Shown: piece by piece, positions 24,824 through 34,251 of the stretch | Layout: the number at the start of each line of letters is the position of its first letter | Numbering within the stretch: the first letter of the stretch is position 1 | Assembly (NCBI RefSeq): GCF_022346545.1 | Contig: NZ_JAKRNU010000006.1 | Span: forward strand, 62,001 to 126,000 | DNA length: 64,000 nucleotides | Origin: Sporosarcina sp. ACRSM | GTDB lineage: Bacteria > Bacillota > Bacilli > Bacillales_A > Planococcaceae | Direction of reading: 5' to 3' | Translations under genes and position numbers: made by a program | Notes under the pieces: generated by a model | Told to the model about the DNA's origin: nothing | Databases searched by the model: none | The model's input: only the letters and a program-made list of their open reading frames with translations

Positions 24824-26011
24824 TTAAACGAAATTACCTTTCTTGATGTCCTCACCTACAAAAGCAATGTCGAGAATAGCAAGGACATCTTCTTTCGTCA
24901 CCGCTTTTGGATTTGCCACTATACTGATTTCTTCCTTCAAAGTTGCCTCAGCAAGCACTTCAAATTGTTCGCGCTGAACACCAGCTTCACTTAATGTTGG
25001 AATGTTAACTTTTTCAGATAACACTTTGACTGCTTCAATTGTTTTATCCGAAGCTTCCCCATCAGAAAGCCCCGCAACATTAATCCCCATTGCAATTGCA
25101 ATGTCCTTAAATCGTTTTTGGACAGATGGTTCTTCCGCATTAAATGACATTACATAAGGTAACGTAGCCGCATTTGCGACACCGTGAGGAAGGCCACAGA
25201 ATACACTTAGTGGGTGAGCAATGCCATGTACAAGTCCTAGGAAAGAAGAATTAAAAGCATACCCCGCCAGTAAACTACCCAATAGCATATTGGTACGCGC
25301 TTCGATATCGCTTCCATTAGTATAAGCTTCTTCTAAATTGCTGGTGATCAATTCAATCGCCTTTAAAGCGTTTACTTCAGTAGGGACAGACGAAAATTTT
25401 GACACATAGGATTCAATCGCATGGGTAAGTGCATCCATTCCTGTTGCTGCCGTAACTGCAGGTGGTAAGGCAACCGTCAATTCAGGATCCAAAAGTGCAA
25501 CATCTGCACCACAGTGGCGACCAGCGATTACCATTTTCTTGTCACCAACCGTATCAGTAATGACGGTCACTCCTGTGACCTCGCTCCCGGTACCAGCCGT
25601 CGTTGGAATGGCAATTAACGGTTTTGTCGGGTTAGTCACTAGATTGACCCCTTCATATTGATGAATCGGACCTGGATTGGTCACTAAGATATTAATCGCT
25701 TTCGCTGCGTCAATCGGACTTCCGCCCCCTACAGCTACAATTGCATCCACTTCTTCTTTTTTGGCTAAATTCGCGCCTTCTTCCAAAATTGTATCAGGAG
25801 GATTCGGTACTACTTTAGAAAATTCTACCGCTTCGATATTGTTCTCTTTTAAATAAACTAAAACTTGATCAACAATCCCCGCTTGTTTAACGCCTTGGTC
25901 ATACACACATAAAACTTTTTTTGCTTGTATCCCTTTTAATACTTCCCCAATGTTTTTAGCACTGCCAGCTCCAAAACTTACTTGACTCGGAATTCCAAAT
26001 TCAAATTGCAT
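24824..26011 (-). CDS. Iron-containing (group III) alcohol dehydrogenase
   Basis: A 395-residue NAD(P)-dependent dehydrogenase. VGGGSPIDAAKA is the nucleotide loop; metal ligands lie in CGADVALLDPELT, MDALTHAIESY and GLVHGIAHPLSVFCGLPHG, the His-rich signature of the family. AGGGGG precedes the ATG. It follows an aldehyde dehydrogenase gene after 54 bp, forming an alcohol-to-acid pair. A paralogue with the same architecture is at 41660. Substrate unknown. Confidence 0.92.
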   Translation of the reverse strand: MQFEFGIPSQVSFGAGSAKNIGEVLKGIQAKKVLCVYDQGVKQAGIVDQVLVYLKENNIEAVEFSKVVPNPPDTILEEGANLAKKEEVDAIVAVGGGSPIDAAKAINILVTNPGPIHQYEGVNLVTNPTKPLIAIPTTAGTGSEVTGVTVITDTVGDKKMVIAGRHCGADVALLDPELTVALPPAVTAATGMDALTHAIESYVSKFSSVPTEVNALKAIELITSNLEEAYTNGSDIEARTNMLLGSLLAGYAFNSSFLGLVHGIAHPLSVFCGLPHGVANAATLPYVMSFNAEEPSVQKRFKDIAIAMGINVAGLSDGEASDKTIEAVKVLSEKVNIPTLSEAGVQREQFEVLAEATLKEEISIVANPKAVTKEDVLAILDIAFVGEDIKKGNFV

Positions 26012-26065
26012 CGTATAGCCCCCTGTTTTTATTGTTGTCGTACATGTAGTTGGATAATGTGTTGA

Positions 26066-27586
26066 TTAAACGCCATACCAATTAAAATGTTCGTCATTTA
26101 AATCAACCCAAACATGCTTTGTTTCTGTGAACATATCCAATGCTTGCATGCCAAGTTCCCGTCCAAAGCCACTTTGTTTCGTCCCACCAAACGGTGCTAC
26201 GCTATCTAACATACTAAATGTATTGATATAGACTGTACCTGCTTGGAGCTTTTTTGCCATACGATGTCCACGTTTTAAATTCTCCGTCCAAACGCCCGCC
26301 GCTAATCCATAGATTGTATCGTTCGCTTTTTCTAGCACATCCGCTTCATCTTTAAACTTAATGACAGACAATACAGGTCCGAAAATTTCTTCCCTTGCAA
26401 TCGTCATATCGTTTGTAACGTTTCCAAATATTGTCGGCGTAAAGAAATGTCCTTCTCCGACGTCTGTCGTTCTTGTACCGCCTGTTAGAAGCTCCGCGCC
26501 TTCTTTTATCCCGATCTCCACATATTTCTCAATTCGTTCCAATTGTTTAAGTGAAACTTGCGGCCCCATTTGCGTGGATTCGTCACTTGGATTACCGACA
26601 CGAATTTTCTTCGCTTTTTCTAAGAATTTCTCCATAAATTCATCATAAATGCCTTCTTGAACAAATAGCCTTGTTCCTGATGCGCAAACTTGGCCTTGTC
26701 CAAAATAAATGCCGAATAAAGAACCATTGACAGCATTCTCAACATTCGCATCATCGAAGACGATATTCGGTGATTTTCCGCCCAGTTCCAAACTGACAGG
26801 TTTCAAATTTTTACCGGCTGCCTGCATGATGATGCGCCCCGTTTCCGTTGACCCTGTAAACGCAACTTTATCCACATCGGGATGGTTGGCAAGCGCATCT
26901 CCGGCCACTTTTCCATATCCCGGCACAACGTTAATGACTCCGTCCGGAATTCCCGCTTCCTGAAATATTTTAACCAATTCTAATGTACTAATCGGCGTTT
27001 CTTCTGCTGGTTTAATAACAATTGTATTACCTGTCGCTAATGCAGGAGCTAGCTTCCACATGGTCAACATCAATGGGAAATTCCATGGAATGATCGCTCC
27101 AATTACACCGAGCGGTTCTTTTAACGTATAATTCAAACGGTCTGGCGGAGAAGATAATGTCTCCCCTTGTACTTTATTGGCTAAGCCGGCGTAAAATTCA
27201 AGTACATCTATTGTTCCGGGAATGGCGATATGTTTCGTCTCATTGATGGGTAATCCGTTATCTCTCGTTTCTACTTCAGCGAGAAAATCGACTTTACTCC
27301 ATAGCGCTTGCACTACCTTATTTAATAAGCGCCCTCGATCACTTGGTGACATTGTTGCCCATGGACCCGATTCGAACGCTTTTCTAGCCGCTTTCACCGC
27401 GAGATCTACATCTTCTGTGCCTGCCTCCGCAACGACAGCATTCAATTTACCAGTCGCGGGATTATAGGATTTGAAAGTTTTTCCACTCACAGCATCTACC
27501 CATTGCCCATCAATAAACAGTTGGTACGTTTTGTTGATTGGCGACCCCTGATTTCTAACTGCAGTTTCTCCACTAATTTTTGTCAT
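26066..27586 (-). CDS. NAD-dependent aldehyde dehydrogenase under a sigma-54 promoter
   Basis: A 506-residue aldehyde dehydrogenase. GAIIPWNFPLMLTMWKLAPA holds the cofactor Asn, SLELGGKSPNIVFDDAN the Glu base and GQGQVCASGTRLFV the catalytic Cys; this set resembles class 1/2-type and betaine/phenylacetaldehyde-type enzymes. ATG 27584-27586 follows GGGGG. A sigma-54 promoter at 27632-27647 lies 46 bp upstream, separating its control from that of the MFS gene. Transcribed with the alcohol dehydrogenase. Probable role: oxidising the aldehyde formed by that enzyme. Confidence 0.9.
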   Translation of the reverse strand: MTKISGETAVRNQGSPINKTYQLFIDGQWVDAVSGKTFKSYNPATGKLNAVVAEAGTEDVDLAVKAARKAFESGPWATMSPSDRGRLLNKVVQALWSKVDFLAEVETRDNGLPINETKHIAIPGTIDVLEFYAGLANKVQGETLSSPPDRLNYTLKEPLGVIGAIIPWNFPLMLTMWKLAPALATGNTIVIKPAEETPISTLELVKIFQEAGIPDGVINVVPGYGKVAGDALANHPDVDKVAFTGSTETGRIIMQAAGKNLKPVSLELGGKSPNIVFDDANVENAVNGSLFGIYFGQGQVCASGTRLFVQEGIYDEFMEKFLEKAKKIRVGNPSDESTQMGPQVSLKQLERIEKYVEIGIKEGAELLTGGTRTTDVGEGHFFTPTIFGNVTNDMTIAREEIFGPVLSVIKFKDEADVLEKANDTIYGLAAGVWTENLKRGHRMAKKLQAGTVYINTFSMLDSVAPFGGTKQSGFGRELGMQALDMFTETKHVWVDLNDEHFNWYGV

Positions 27587-27631
27587 GTCTATTCCCCCAC
27601 AATTAAATTTTTTACTCACAAGCATTTAAAA

Positions 27632-27647
27632 TGCAAGAACCATGCCA
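27632..27647 (-). promoter_or_regulatory. Sigma-54 promoter of the aldehyde dehydrogenase operon
   Basis: Minus-strand TGGCATGGTTCTTGCA fits the -24/-12 consensus TGGCACGNNNNTTGC with one mismatch; GG and GC have the required spacing. It stands directly before the aldehyde dehydrogenase gene, 1.6 kb from a sigma-54 activator gene. Confidence 0.82.
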
Positions 27648-27718
27648 CTATTTTAAAGTCTATATTCCAAGCCTTCTAAATAATGCACCAACAGGGTTGT
27701 AACTAAATTATCCATTTC

Positions 27719-27759
27719 TTGTGTAGCAAAAAGGTACAATGTAACTTTTTGCTACACAA
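27719..27759. promoter_or_regulatory. 15-bp inverted repeat, terminator and/or activator-binding site
   Basis: TTGTGTAGCAAAAAG and CTTTTTGCTACACAA form a perfect stem with an 11-nt loop. It lies 12 bp after the MFS stop, so it may end that transcript. It is also 80-120 bp upstream of the sigma-54 promoter at 27632, the usual place for an upstream activating sequence. A run of T occurs only inside the stem, which weakens the terminator reading. Confidence 0.5.
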
Positions 27760-27770
27760 TTAGTAATCTG

Positions 27771-29024
27771 TCATGAAATAACAGCTCCACTTTCAGTAGT
27801 GGCAGCTTTCTGTTTTTTACGCGGATTGGTCTCAATCAGGCCAAACCCTAGTAATGCGATGAGTAGTCCAGCTGCAGCAGCGATAATCATAACGATTGGC
27901 AACCCGTAGGAATCTGCAATTGTACCTGCTCCTCCCACGACAAATGCAGCGCCAAAAATTTCTCCGATTCCGATGATTAAAGCACTAGTTGTCGCACGTA
28001 AATGTGGCGGCATCGTTTCTTCGGGAATAATATTCATATAGATAGGAGCTATAGCACCAAATAGACCGCCGCATAAAATCAATGCAATGTTACCGAACAT
28101 TCCGCCGGGGAATAAAAACAACCCTAAGGGAGCTAATCCAGCTAATGAAGCAAATAAAATCAATGCTGGTTTTCTACCAAACTTATCCGAAAATAACGGA
28201 ACAAGAATACTCGTACAAATCGTAACGATTCCCATGGTTGACATGATGAGCCCCATATTTTTCATCGAGAGGTTCCCAACCGTCGTTAAATAAAGTGGAG
28301 CAAATACGATAAGAATCCAAAAACCTGCCATCATACTAATAGAAATGAAGATACTGACTACAACATTTCGATACTTAAACAACTCAAGTATACTAACCTT
28401 CTTCTTTTCTTTTTTCATTGATGCATGGACGTTTGGGGCAGGTACTTCAATAGCGACTTTCCAAATGATTAGCGCTAGAATAAAACTCGGAAGACTCACT
28501 ATAACGAAAGCCAAATGCCAATTTGTAATGGCAACCAATTGTGTGGTTAAAGTTGGACCGAGCGTTCCTGAAATGACAGCCACTCCCGCATTGACAATTC
28601 CAACATTTCTTCCAAACCGACCTGTAGATGAAGCCGCAGCCACTAATGTGACAGCCAATGGTAAAATCGGTCCTTCCGCTGCACCTACTAGAAATCGAAT
28701 GACCAGCAAGGCACCATACGAATTTGCAAATGCGGATAACGCTGAAAAAATAGCCGTTGCAATGACCATCGCGATGAGTAACGATTTTCTTTTTCCCGTT
28801 CGATCGGATATGATGCCAATGATTGGTCCGGCAAGTGCATAGCCAATAGTTTGCCACATATTAATTCTCCCGACTTGTCCTGCAGTTAGATCCATTTCAT
28901 CAACGAGTACCGGGAGAATATAAGAAATCGCTGTTCGATCTAAAAATACAAACCCCCATGTCAAAAAGATAATCATCACAATTTTCCACTCATAAGACCG
29001 GGAATGACTACCAAGACTCTCCAT
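27771..29024 (-). CDS. MFS transporter (ACS-like) under a sigma-54 promoter
   Basis: A 417-residue, 12-helix major facilitator protein; TWGFVFLDRTAISYILPVLV at helix 1 (Asp-Arg after the aromatic run) and GIISDRTGKRKSLLI in loop 2-3 suggest the anion:cation symporter group, which imports organic acids. AAGGAGG precedes the ATG. A consensus sigma-54 promoter lies 35 bp upstream, so it is probably induced together with the next two genes by the activator encoded at 29282. Confidence 0.9.
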   Translation of the reverse strand: MESLGSHSRSYEWKIVMIIFLTWGFVFLDRTAISYILPVLVDEMDLTAGQVGRINMWQTIGYALAGPIIGIISDRTGKRKSLLIAMVIATAIFSALSAFANSYGALLVIRFLVGAAEGPILPLAVTLVAAASSTGRFGRNVGIVNAGVAVISGTLGPTLTTQLVAITNWHLAFVIVSLPSFILALIIWKVAIEVPAPNVHASMKKEKKKVSILELFKYRNVVVSIFISISMMAGFWILIVFAPLYLTTVGNLSMKNMGLIMSTMGIVTICTSILVPLFSDKFGRKPALILFASLAGLAPLGLFLFPGGMFGNIALILCGGLFGAIAPIYMNIIPEETMPPHLRATTSALIIGIGEIFGAAFVVGGAGTIADSYGLPIVMIIAAAAGLLIALLGFGLIETNPRKKQKAATTESGAVIS

Positions 29025-29058
29025 TCTAACAACCTCCTTTTTATTTAGTATTTTCTAT

Positions 29059-29075
29059 TGCAAATAGTGTGCCAA
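29059..29075 (-). promoter_or_regulatory. Consensus sigma-54 promoter of the MFS gene
   Basis: Minus-strand TTGGCACACTATTTGCA matches the -24 (TTGGCAC) and -12 (TTGCA) elements exactly with 5-bp spacing. It lies in the spacer between the MFS gene and the divergent sigma-54 activator gene. Confidence 0.9.
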
Positions 29076-29178
29076 TATTAAAAACCTTGATTTTCAATGC
29101 TAATTTTCCTGTTTCAATGATTCGTGGTTTAATTTATTCCAATCTGTTGGAGAGAAATATAACAAGTGTTGCATTTTA

Positions 29179-29206
29179 TTGCTGAAGTAAATCCAAAATT
29201 CAGCAA
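29179..29206. promoter_or_regulatory. Inverted repeat, candidate activator site in the divergent spacer
   Basis: TTGCTGAA and TTCAGCAA are separated by 12 bp, 105-145 bp upstream of the sigma-54 promoter at 29059. Position and symmetry suit an enhancer-binding site. It is only partly like the repeat at 27719 (shared AGCAA core), so the assignment is tentative. Confidence 0.4.
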
Positions 29207-29281
29207 AGTCACTTTGTATCTTTTCCGTCTCGTGATAAAATAGTACATAAGATTTGTTAGCTAGAGGAGGAATGGGAAATT

Positions 29282-30874
29282 ATGCATATTGCTGATGGTG
29301 AAAAAAGGAGATTGCTTGAAATTTCTTGGAAGCGCTGTCAATCACGTGGTTTGGACCGAAGTGGAAATTCAATTGTAAATTTACTTGCAAAAAAGCAATT
29401 AGAGGAAGTATTAAAAAAAAATCAGCTACTAATCGAGTCTGCCAAACTTGTATTTCAACATATCGGTCAATCACTAAAAGGATATCCCTATAATATAGAT
29501 CTTTTTGACGCACAGGGATGTCTAATGTACTCTCACCAACAGACCGAGATCCAGCATAATAACCAATTAGTCATCGGATCGCAATGGGGAGAAACTTACC
29601 AGGGGACGAGCGCCATTAGCTTTAGTATTGAACATCAAAAACCTATCACTCTCATAGGCAGGGAACACTTTTTTTTAGATAAAGAAATGCTCATCTGCTC
29701 TTCTAGTCCAATATTCGATAACAACGGTAACATGGTAGCGATTGTAAACTATAGCACAACAAAAAATGAGGTGAATAACTATCCTCTAACAGTAGCAACT
29801 CTCGCTGCAAAAGCCATTACAAATACAGTCTTTACAAAAAAACTAGAAATAGAAAATAAGAGTTTGTTAAATGAGGTACAAAAATATAACAAATCCTATT
29901 TTCTAAATCCGCCTATTCAGTCATCATCTGTAAAATATAACTTCGATCAAATCAGCGATACTTGTCCAGCTATCCATCGTGCTATTCAACTATCTAAGAA
30001 AGCAGCTCATACGGATTTATCTATATTTGTAAATGGTGAAAGTGGAACAGGTAAGGAAGTATTCGCTCAATCCATTCATGCGGAAAGTTCTCGCGCTGGC
30101 GGACCTTTTGTTGCTGTAAATTGTAGTGCAATTCCTGAAAACTTAATTGAAAGTGAGTTATTCGGCTATAAAAAAGGCGCGTTTACAGGCGCTAGTCATT
30201 CTGGAAGCATTGGAAAGTTTCGAGCGGCAAATAAAGGGACAATATTTCTAGATGAGATTGGAGATATGTCCTTACAAGCGCAAAGCTCCTTGCTTCGCGT
30301 ACTGCAAGAACGTGAAGTTGTCCCAATCGGAGATCATGTTCCAATTCCAATTGATGTTCGGGTTATTTCCGCCACAAACAAAAACTTGCTTAAGGAAATT
30401 GAGGACGGCAGATTTAGGGAAGATTTATATTATCGACTGAATGAAATAAATTTACTTTTACCTCCTTTAAGAATGCGTAAAGATATACTAGAACTTGCTG
30501 AGGCATTTTTAAAGGAGCTAACTACTACCGGGATGCAATTTTCCAAAAGAACAGTTGAGGTGATTCAAACCTATTCCTGGCCTGGTAATATCCGGGAATT
30601 AAAAAATGTCATTACACAGGCATGTTTTCTGACGGATGGCAAGGTGATTGAGCCATGGCACCTACAATTAAATCAAACGAAAAAAACATCTACTCCTTCC
30701 AAGTATATTGAACCGGAATATCCAATCCAAACATTGGAAGAAGTGGAGAAAATGCTGATCAAACAGGCGTTAGAAAGAAATAACGGAAACATGACGCAAG
30801 CAGCCAATCAATTAGGGATAACAAGACATACAATCTACCGGAAAATGAAGCTTTATGAAGAATTAAAAAGTTAA
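29282..30874 (+). CDS. Sigma-54-dependent enhancer-binding activator (AcoR-like)
   Basis: A 530-residue regulator with an N-terminal GAF-like sensor region (about 1-190), an AAA+ domain and a C-terminal Fis-type HTH. The AAA+ domain has Walker A (FVNGESGTGKEVFAQSIH), the sigma-54 contact loop GAFTGA, Walker B (GTIFLDEIGDM) and a sensor-type LREDLYYRLNEI segment. The HTH reads NGNMTQAANQLGITRHTIYR. GAGGAGG precedes the ATG. It is divergent from the MFS gene, and two sigma-54 promoters lie on that side, so it is their obvious activator. There is no receiver domain; a small molecule, not a kinase, is the likely signal. Confidence 0.95.
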   Translation: MHIADGEKRRLLEISWKRCQSRGLDRSGNSIVNLLAKKQLEEVLKKNQLLIESAKLVFQHIGQSLKGYPYNIDLFDAQGCLMYSHQQTEIQHNNQLVIGSQWGETYQGTSAISFSIEHQKPITLIGREHFFLDKEMLICSSSPIFDNNGNMVAIVNYSTTKNEVNNYPLTVATLAAKAITNTVFTKKLEIENKSLLNEVQKYNKSYFLNPPIQSSSVKYNFDQISDTCPAIHRAIQLSKKAAHTDLSIFVNGESGTGKEVFAQSIHAESSRAGGPFVAVNCSAIPENLIESELFGYKKGAFTGASHSGSIGKFRAANKGTIFLDEIGDMSLQAQSSLLRVLQEREVVPIGDHVPIPIDVRVISATNKNLLKEIEDGRFREDLYYRLNEINLLLPPLRMRKDILELAEAFLKELTTTGMQFSKRTVEVIQTYSWPGNIRELKNVITQACFLTDGKVIEPWHLQLNQTKKTSTPSKYIEPEYPIQTLEEVEKMLIKQALERNNGNMTQAANQLGITRHTIYRKMKLYEELKS

Positions 30875-30891
30875 AAAGAACATAAAAAAAA

Positions 30892-30929
30892 TGGCGACTT
30901 ACCATTTAAATTTACATGGTAAGTCGCCA
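30892..30929. terminator. Bidirectional terminator between converging genes
   Basis: TGGCGACTTACCAT and ATGGTAAGTCGCCA form a perfect 14-bp stem with a 10-nt loop. AAAAAAA to the left gives a T-run on the minus strand, and CTCTTTATTT follows on the plus strand. Confidence 0.88.
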
Positions 30930-30933
30930 CTCT

Positions 30934-32064
30934 TTATTTATACACTAAATCAAAATTCCAAAATTGAGATTGCACTTTGATTACCCGATTCACCGCTTCC
31001 TTTTGATGGTCTGCAAAAATATTCGTTGGAAGCCCTTGTGTAGATCCGCGGAATGGATCTTCTGTCACTTTGCTTTGCAATCCACTTAACGATTCAATAA
31101 TTCTCAACGTACAAAACGGTACATATGCAGCACTATAACCACCTTCGTGACAAACCACCAAGCGTCCTTCACACAATCGTTCAGCCAGACTTTTTACAAC
31201 CTTGGCCATTTCACCATATCCATCTGCAGTCACCAACATATGAGATAGGGGGTCAAATACGTTCGCATCTTGACCGGCCGCAACAATAATAATTTCGGGT
31301 TTAAATTGTTCCGCGATAGGAACGACGACATTTTCTAAAGTGTAAAGATACCCAGCATTTCCAGTTCCGGCTGGTAAGGGAATATTTACGTTGTATCCTG
31401 CGCCTTTGCCTTCCCCGACCTTTTCGGAATATCCCGTATTTGACGGAAAATTCCCTTCTTGATGGATTGAAATGGACAAGATTTCAGGATCATCATAAAA
31501 TGAATTTTCCGTCCCATTCCCGTGATGGACATCCCAATCTAAAATCATAATCCGCTTCAATCCATACTTTTCACGCGCATATCTCGCGGCAATTGCTACG
31601 TTATTAAATAAACAAAATCCGATCCCTTTTTCTCTCTCAGCATGATGTCCAGGTGGTCTTGTAAGGGCATAGATATTCTCAACCTTCCCTTCCATCACTG
31701 CATCAATCCCTGTTAGTGCACCACCAGCAGATAATAAGGCGATTTCATAGGAACCTGCCCCCACTAGCGCCAAATCCCCCGCATCTCCTCCGGTCGTATT
31801 ACTCAATCGCTCAACTCTTTCAATATAAGAAGTGTCGTGATTTAATTCAATTTCCTCTTTCGTAGCTGTACGTGGTTTTATCACCTTTAACTCATCGATA
31901 AATCCTGTTCTTTCCAATAGGTTCTTGACGCGTCTCTTACTCTTTGGACTTTCGCCATGTTCATCCACTTCAATCCAACCGCCTGGTGGAAGAAACAATG
32001 CTCCATTTCCTGTATCATGCCAAAAATAACTTTCATCGTAAATAAATCCTGTTTTTGCTCCCAT
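30934..32064 (-). CDS. Histone-deacetylase-superfamily amidohydrolase (copy 1)
   Basis: A 376-residue zinc enzyme of the HDAC/acetylpolyamine amidohydrolase superfamily. LTRPPGHHAEREKG has the catalytic His pair, MILDWDVHHGNGTENSFYDD and AAGQDANVFDPL the zinc ligands, and HEGGYSAAYVPFC the terminal loop. Bacterial members remove acetyl or other short acyl groups from amines. GGGGGAG precedes the ATG. It appears to be a single-gene unit between two terminators. The paralogue at 45824 has the same motifs and length. An N-acyl amine in this catabolic region is a plausible substrate, but nothing fixes it. Confidence 0.9.
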   Translation of the reverse strand: MGAKTGFIYDESYFWHDTGNGALFLPPGGWIEVDEHGESPKSKRRVKNLLERTGFIDELKVIKPRTATKEEIELNHDTSYIERVERLSNTTGGDAGDLALVGAGSYEIALLSAGGALTGIDAVMEGKVENIYALTRPPGHHAEREKGIGFCLFNNVAIAARYAREKYGLKRIMILDWDVHHGNGTENSFYDDPEILSISIHQEGNFPSNTGYSEKVGEGKGAGYNVNIPLPAGTGNAGYLYTLENVVVPIAEQFKPEIIIVAAGQDANVFDPLSHMLVTADGYGEMAKVVKSLAERLCEGRLVVCHEGGYSAAYVPFCTLRIIESLSGLQSKVTEDPFRGSTQGLPTNIFADHQKEAVNRVIKVQSQFWNFDLVYK

Positions 32065-32290
32065 TGTAATCTCCCCCGTCTGTGCTATTAGTTGTTAGCA
32101 GTCCAAACCACAACAGTTTGATTGAATAACCCGGGTCTTATTATCCCTTGTAGAATCGGCAGTATGAACCGGATCCATTTACCGGAAACTTCAATCGACT
32201 GATGTTTTGAGCATTCAACTTAAGAAAAATACTATCCTAATCAACTTACTGGTTTCTTACAAAATAATCAGTGAGTTTCATCGAAAATAA

Positions 32291-32354
32291 AAGCTCCTTT
32301 TGTAGAGATGGTAACAGCAACTCAATCCGTTCCCTACATGATCAAAAGGAGCTT
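32291..32354. terminator. Hairpin in the 32065-32490 spacer, candidate terminator of dctP2
   Basis: AAGCTCCTTTTG (32291-32302) and CAAAAGGAGCTT (32343-32354) pair across a 40-nt loop that itself holds short complementary pieces. TACTTTTTAAC follows on the plus strand and TATTTTCG on the minus strand. The spacer also has a minus-strand open stretch near 32097-32200 ending in TAA that reads like the hydrophobic C-terminus of a lost membrane protein (for example KWIRFILPILQGII); it has no start and is too short to name. Confidence 0.55.
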
Positions 32355-32490
32355 ACTTTTTAACTAATCATATCTATCATGGCTTGACTTAACCAACAGC
32401 CGTTTCTGTAAATGGACATAGCGCGGCTTTAGCCATGGGAATATCAGTTAAAACGTTATGTTTATGCAAAATACCTTTTCATATGACAAC

Positions 32491-33558
32491 TTACTGTGCA
32501 CTTAATTCTACTGCACGATCATAAATCGCTTGTCCTGACAAGCCCCTTCCTTCCACTTTTTCAATCCATTTTTCTATCGTTGGATTAATAAGGACTTTCC
32601 ATTCATCGAGTTCTTCTTCACTTAACTCGTAAATTTCAACGCCTTTTTCTTTCGCTTGCTCTACAGCCTCTCTTCCAGATTGATCGTGAAGTGCCGCTGC
32701 TTTCATCGACAATTTTTCACCCGTTAACTCTTGAATTGCGGCTTGGTTTTCTTCACCGAGCGAAGCCCAACTTTTTTCATTCATCGTTGCATAAAAAGTC
32801 GTCGAATAAAAATTACCGACCGTTGCATAGTCAATCACGTCTATTAAACTATGACCAAGCAATGCTTCCCACGGAGCAATCGTTCCATCGACAACCCCTC
32901 TCTCAAGCGCCTCATAGGTTTCGTTCATCGGCATAGAAACTGGTGTAGCACCAATCGCTGTCAGCCATTCATTTGTTTCCGCGGATGGGGATCGAATTCT
33001 CATTCCTTTTAGATCTTCAAGACTTTTCACTGGCTTTCCAACTGTAAATATTTGACCAGGGTCGGAAGTGAATAGCCATAAAGGAACGGTTCCAGCATAT
33101 TCCTCTTCAAACTCTGGAAATTCTTCATACAACTGCCATAATACTTTTGCTCCATGTTCCCCTTCATCACTCATAAATGGAAGCTCCATAACTGAAGTAA
33201 GTGGAAATTGATTTGGGTTATAACTATTTACACTAAATCCAATATCAACGGCTCCTGTAGCTGCAGCATCAAACTGCCCATCCGAAGCCGCTAATGATGC
33301 CCCAGGATAAGATGTAATTTTCACCTGTCCATTCGTTGCTTCTTCAACATCTGCAATTAACTCCTTTACCGTAACCGTTTCTTGAGCGTGACTTGGCGGC
33401 CAAACATGGGACAAGTCTAACGCAATATCAGTTGCAGATCCTGAACTCGCTTTAGGTTTTGGATCATCGCTACTACATGCTGCCAATACCATGCCCATTG
33501 CTAGAATGATAAGTAAAAGGAAAATAGGTTTCCTTTTTTCACGAAACTGTACTTTCAC
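32491..33558 (-). CDS. Orphan TRAP substrate-binding lipoprotein, close paralogue of dctP
   Basis: A 355-residue DctP-type receptor with signal peptide and lipobox LAAC. It is highly similar over its length to the receptor at 23471: both contain QFDAAATGAVDIG, SYNPNQFPLTSVMELPFMSD and KGMRIRSPSAETNEWLTA, with the carboxylate-binding Arg. Start GTG 33556-33558 follows GGGGGAG. No permease genes accompany it, so it probably delivers a related ligand to DctQM at 21647-23451. Its promoter region carries the same AT-rich operator, but with altered spacing. Confidence 0.92.
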   Translation of the reverse strand: MKVQFREKRKPIFLLLIILAMGMVLAACSSDDPKPKASSGSATDIALDLSHVWPPSHAQETVTVKELIADVEEATNGQVKITSYPGASLAASDGQFDAAATGAVDIGFSVNSYNPNQFPLTSVMELPFMSDEGEHGAKVLWQLYEEFPEFEEEYAGTVPLWLFTSDPGQIFTVGKPVKSLEDLKGMRIRSPSAETNEWLTAIGATPVSMPMNETYEALERGVVDGTIAPWEALLGHSLIDVIDYATVGNFYSTTFYATMNEKSWASLGEENQAAIQELTGEKLSMKAAALHDQSGREAVEQAKEKGVEIYELSEEELDEWKVLINPTIEKWIEKVEGRGLSGQAIYDRAVELSAQ

Positions 33559-33588
33559 ATTTTCTCCCCCTAAAATTTTATAAACCTA

Positions 33589-33614
33589 ATCATATATTAT
33601 TTTGTATATGTCAA
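33589..33614 (-). promoter_or_regulatory. Copy of the AT-rich operator/promoter before the orphan dctP gene
   Basis: On the minus strand TTGACA (33609-33614) and TATGAT (33589-33594) are both kept, but are 14 bp apart rather than the 17 bp of the dctP promoter, and the operator half ATAATATATGATT is recognisable. A 14-bp spacing should make this a poor promoter. Confidence 0.5.
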
Positions 33615-33966
33615 CAAGCAGATTTTAGAGAATATTCCGTAGGTTTAACTTTTTCATATAGGGAATTAGCGACAAATGGGGTGTTCAATCTTTTGTATAG
33701 GTCACTCTACTGTCCTTTCAGTCAATTACCAACCCTAGAATTAAATACTGATGTAATTTTCAAGTCATTTTCTTAGTTCGATGTAGAAATCCAGTTTCTT
33801 AAAGGGAACTGTAATCAAATCATGAGAATCCCGGCTATCTTCCCAAAACGATAAGGGCCTATCAACGTACCAATACTGATAGATCCCCAAAAGCCTAATT
33901 CCACTAAACAAATAATTAATGAAATGGGAAAAAACGTTGTCATGCTAACTTTTATTTCTATCCAAG
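33615..33966. other. Spacer between ferredoxin and orphan dctP genes
   Basis: No convincing gene. A minus-strand stretch at 33815-33943 could encode MTTFFPISLIICLVELGFWG and a further 22 residues, a hydrophobic peptide ending just after the ferredoxin stop, but it has no ribosome binding site and no recognisable family. It may be the relic of a membrane protein. Confidence 0.3.
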
Positions 33967-34233
<267 letters not shown>

Positions 34234-34251
34234 TTACATTCCTATTAATAA

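Noticed and set aside
32691-32936. Plus-strand frame inside the orphan dctP gene
   Set aside because: It is an antisense shadow of a well-supported lipoprotein gene.
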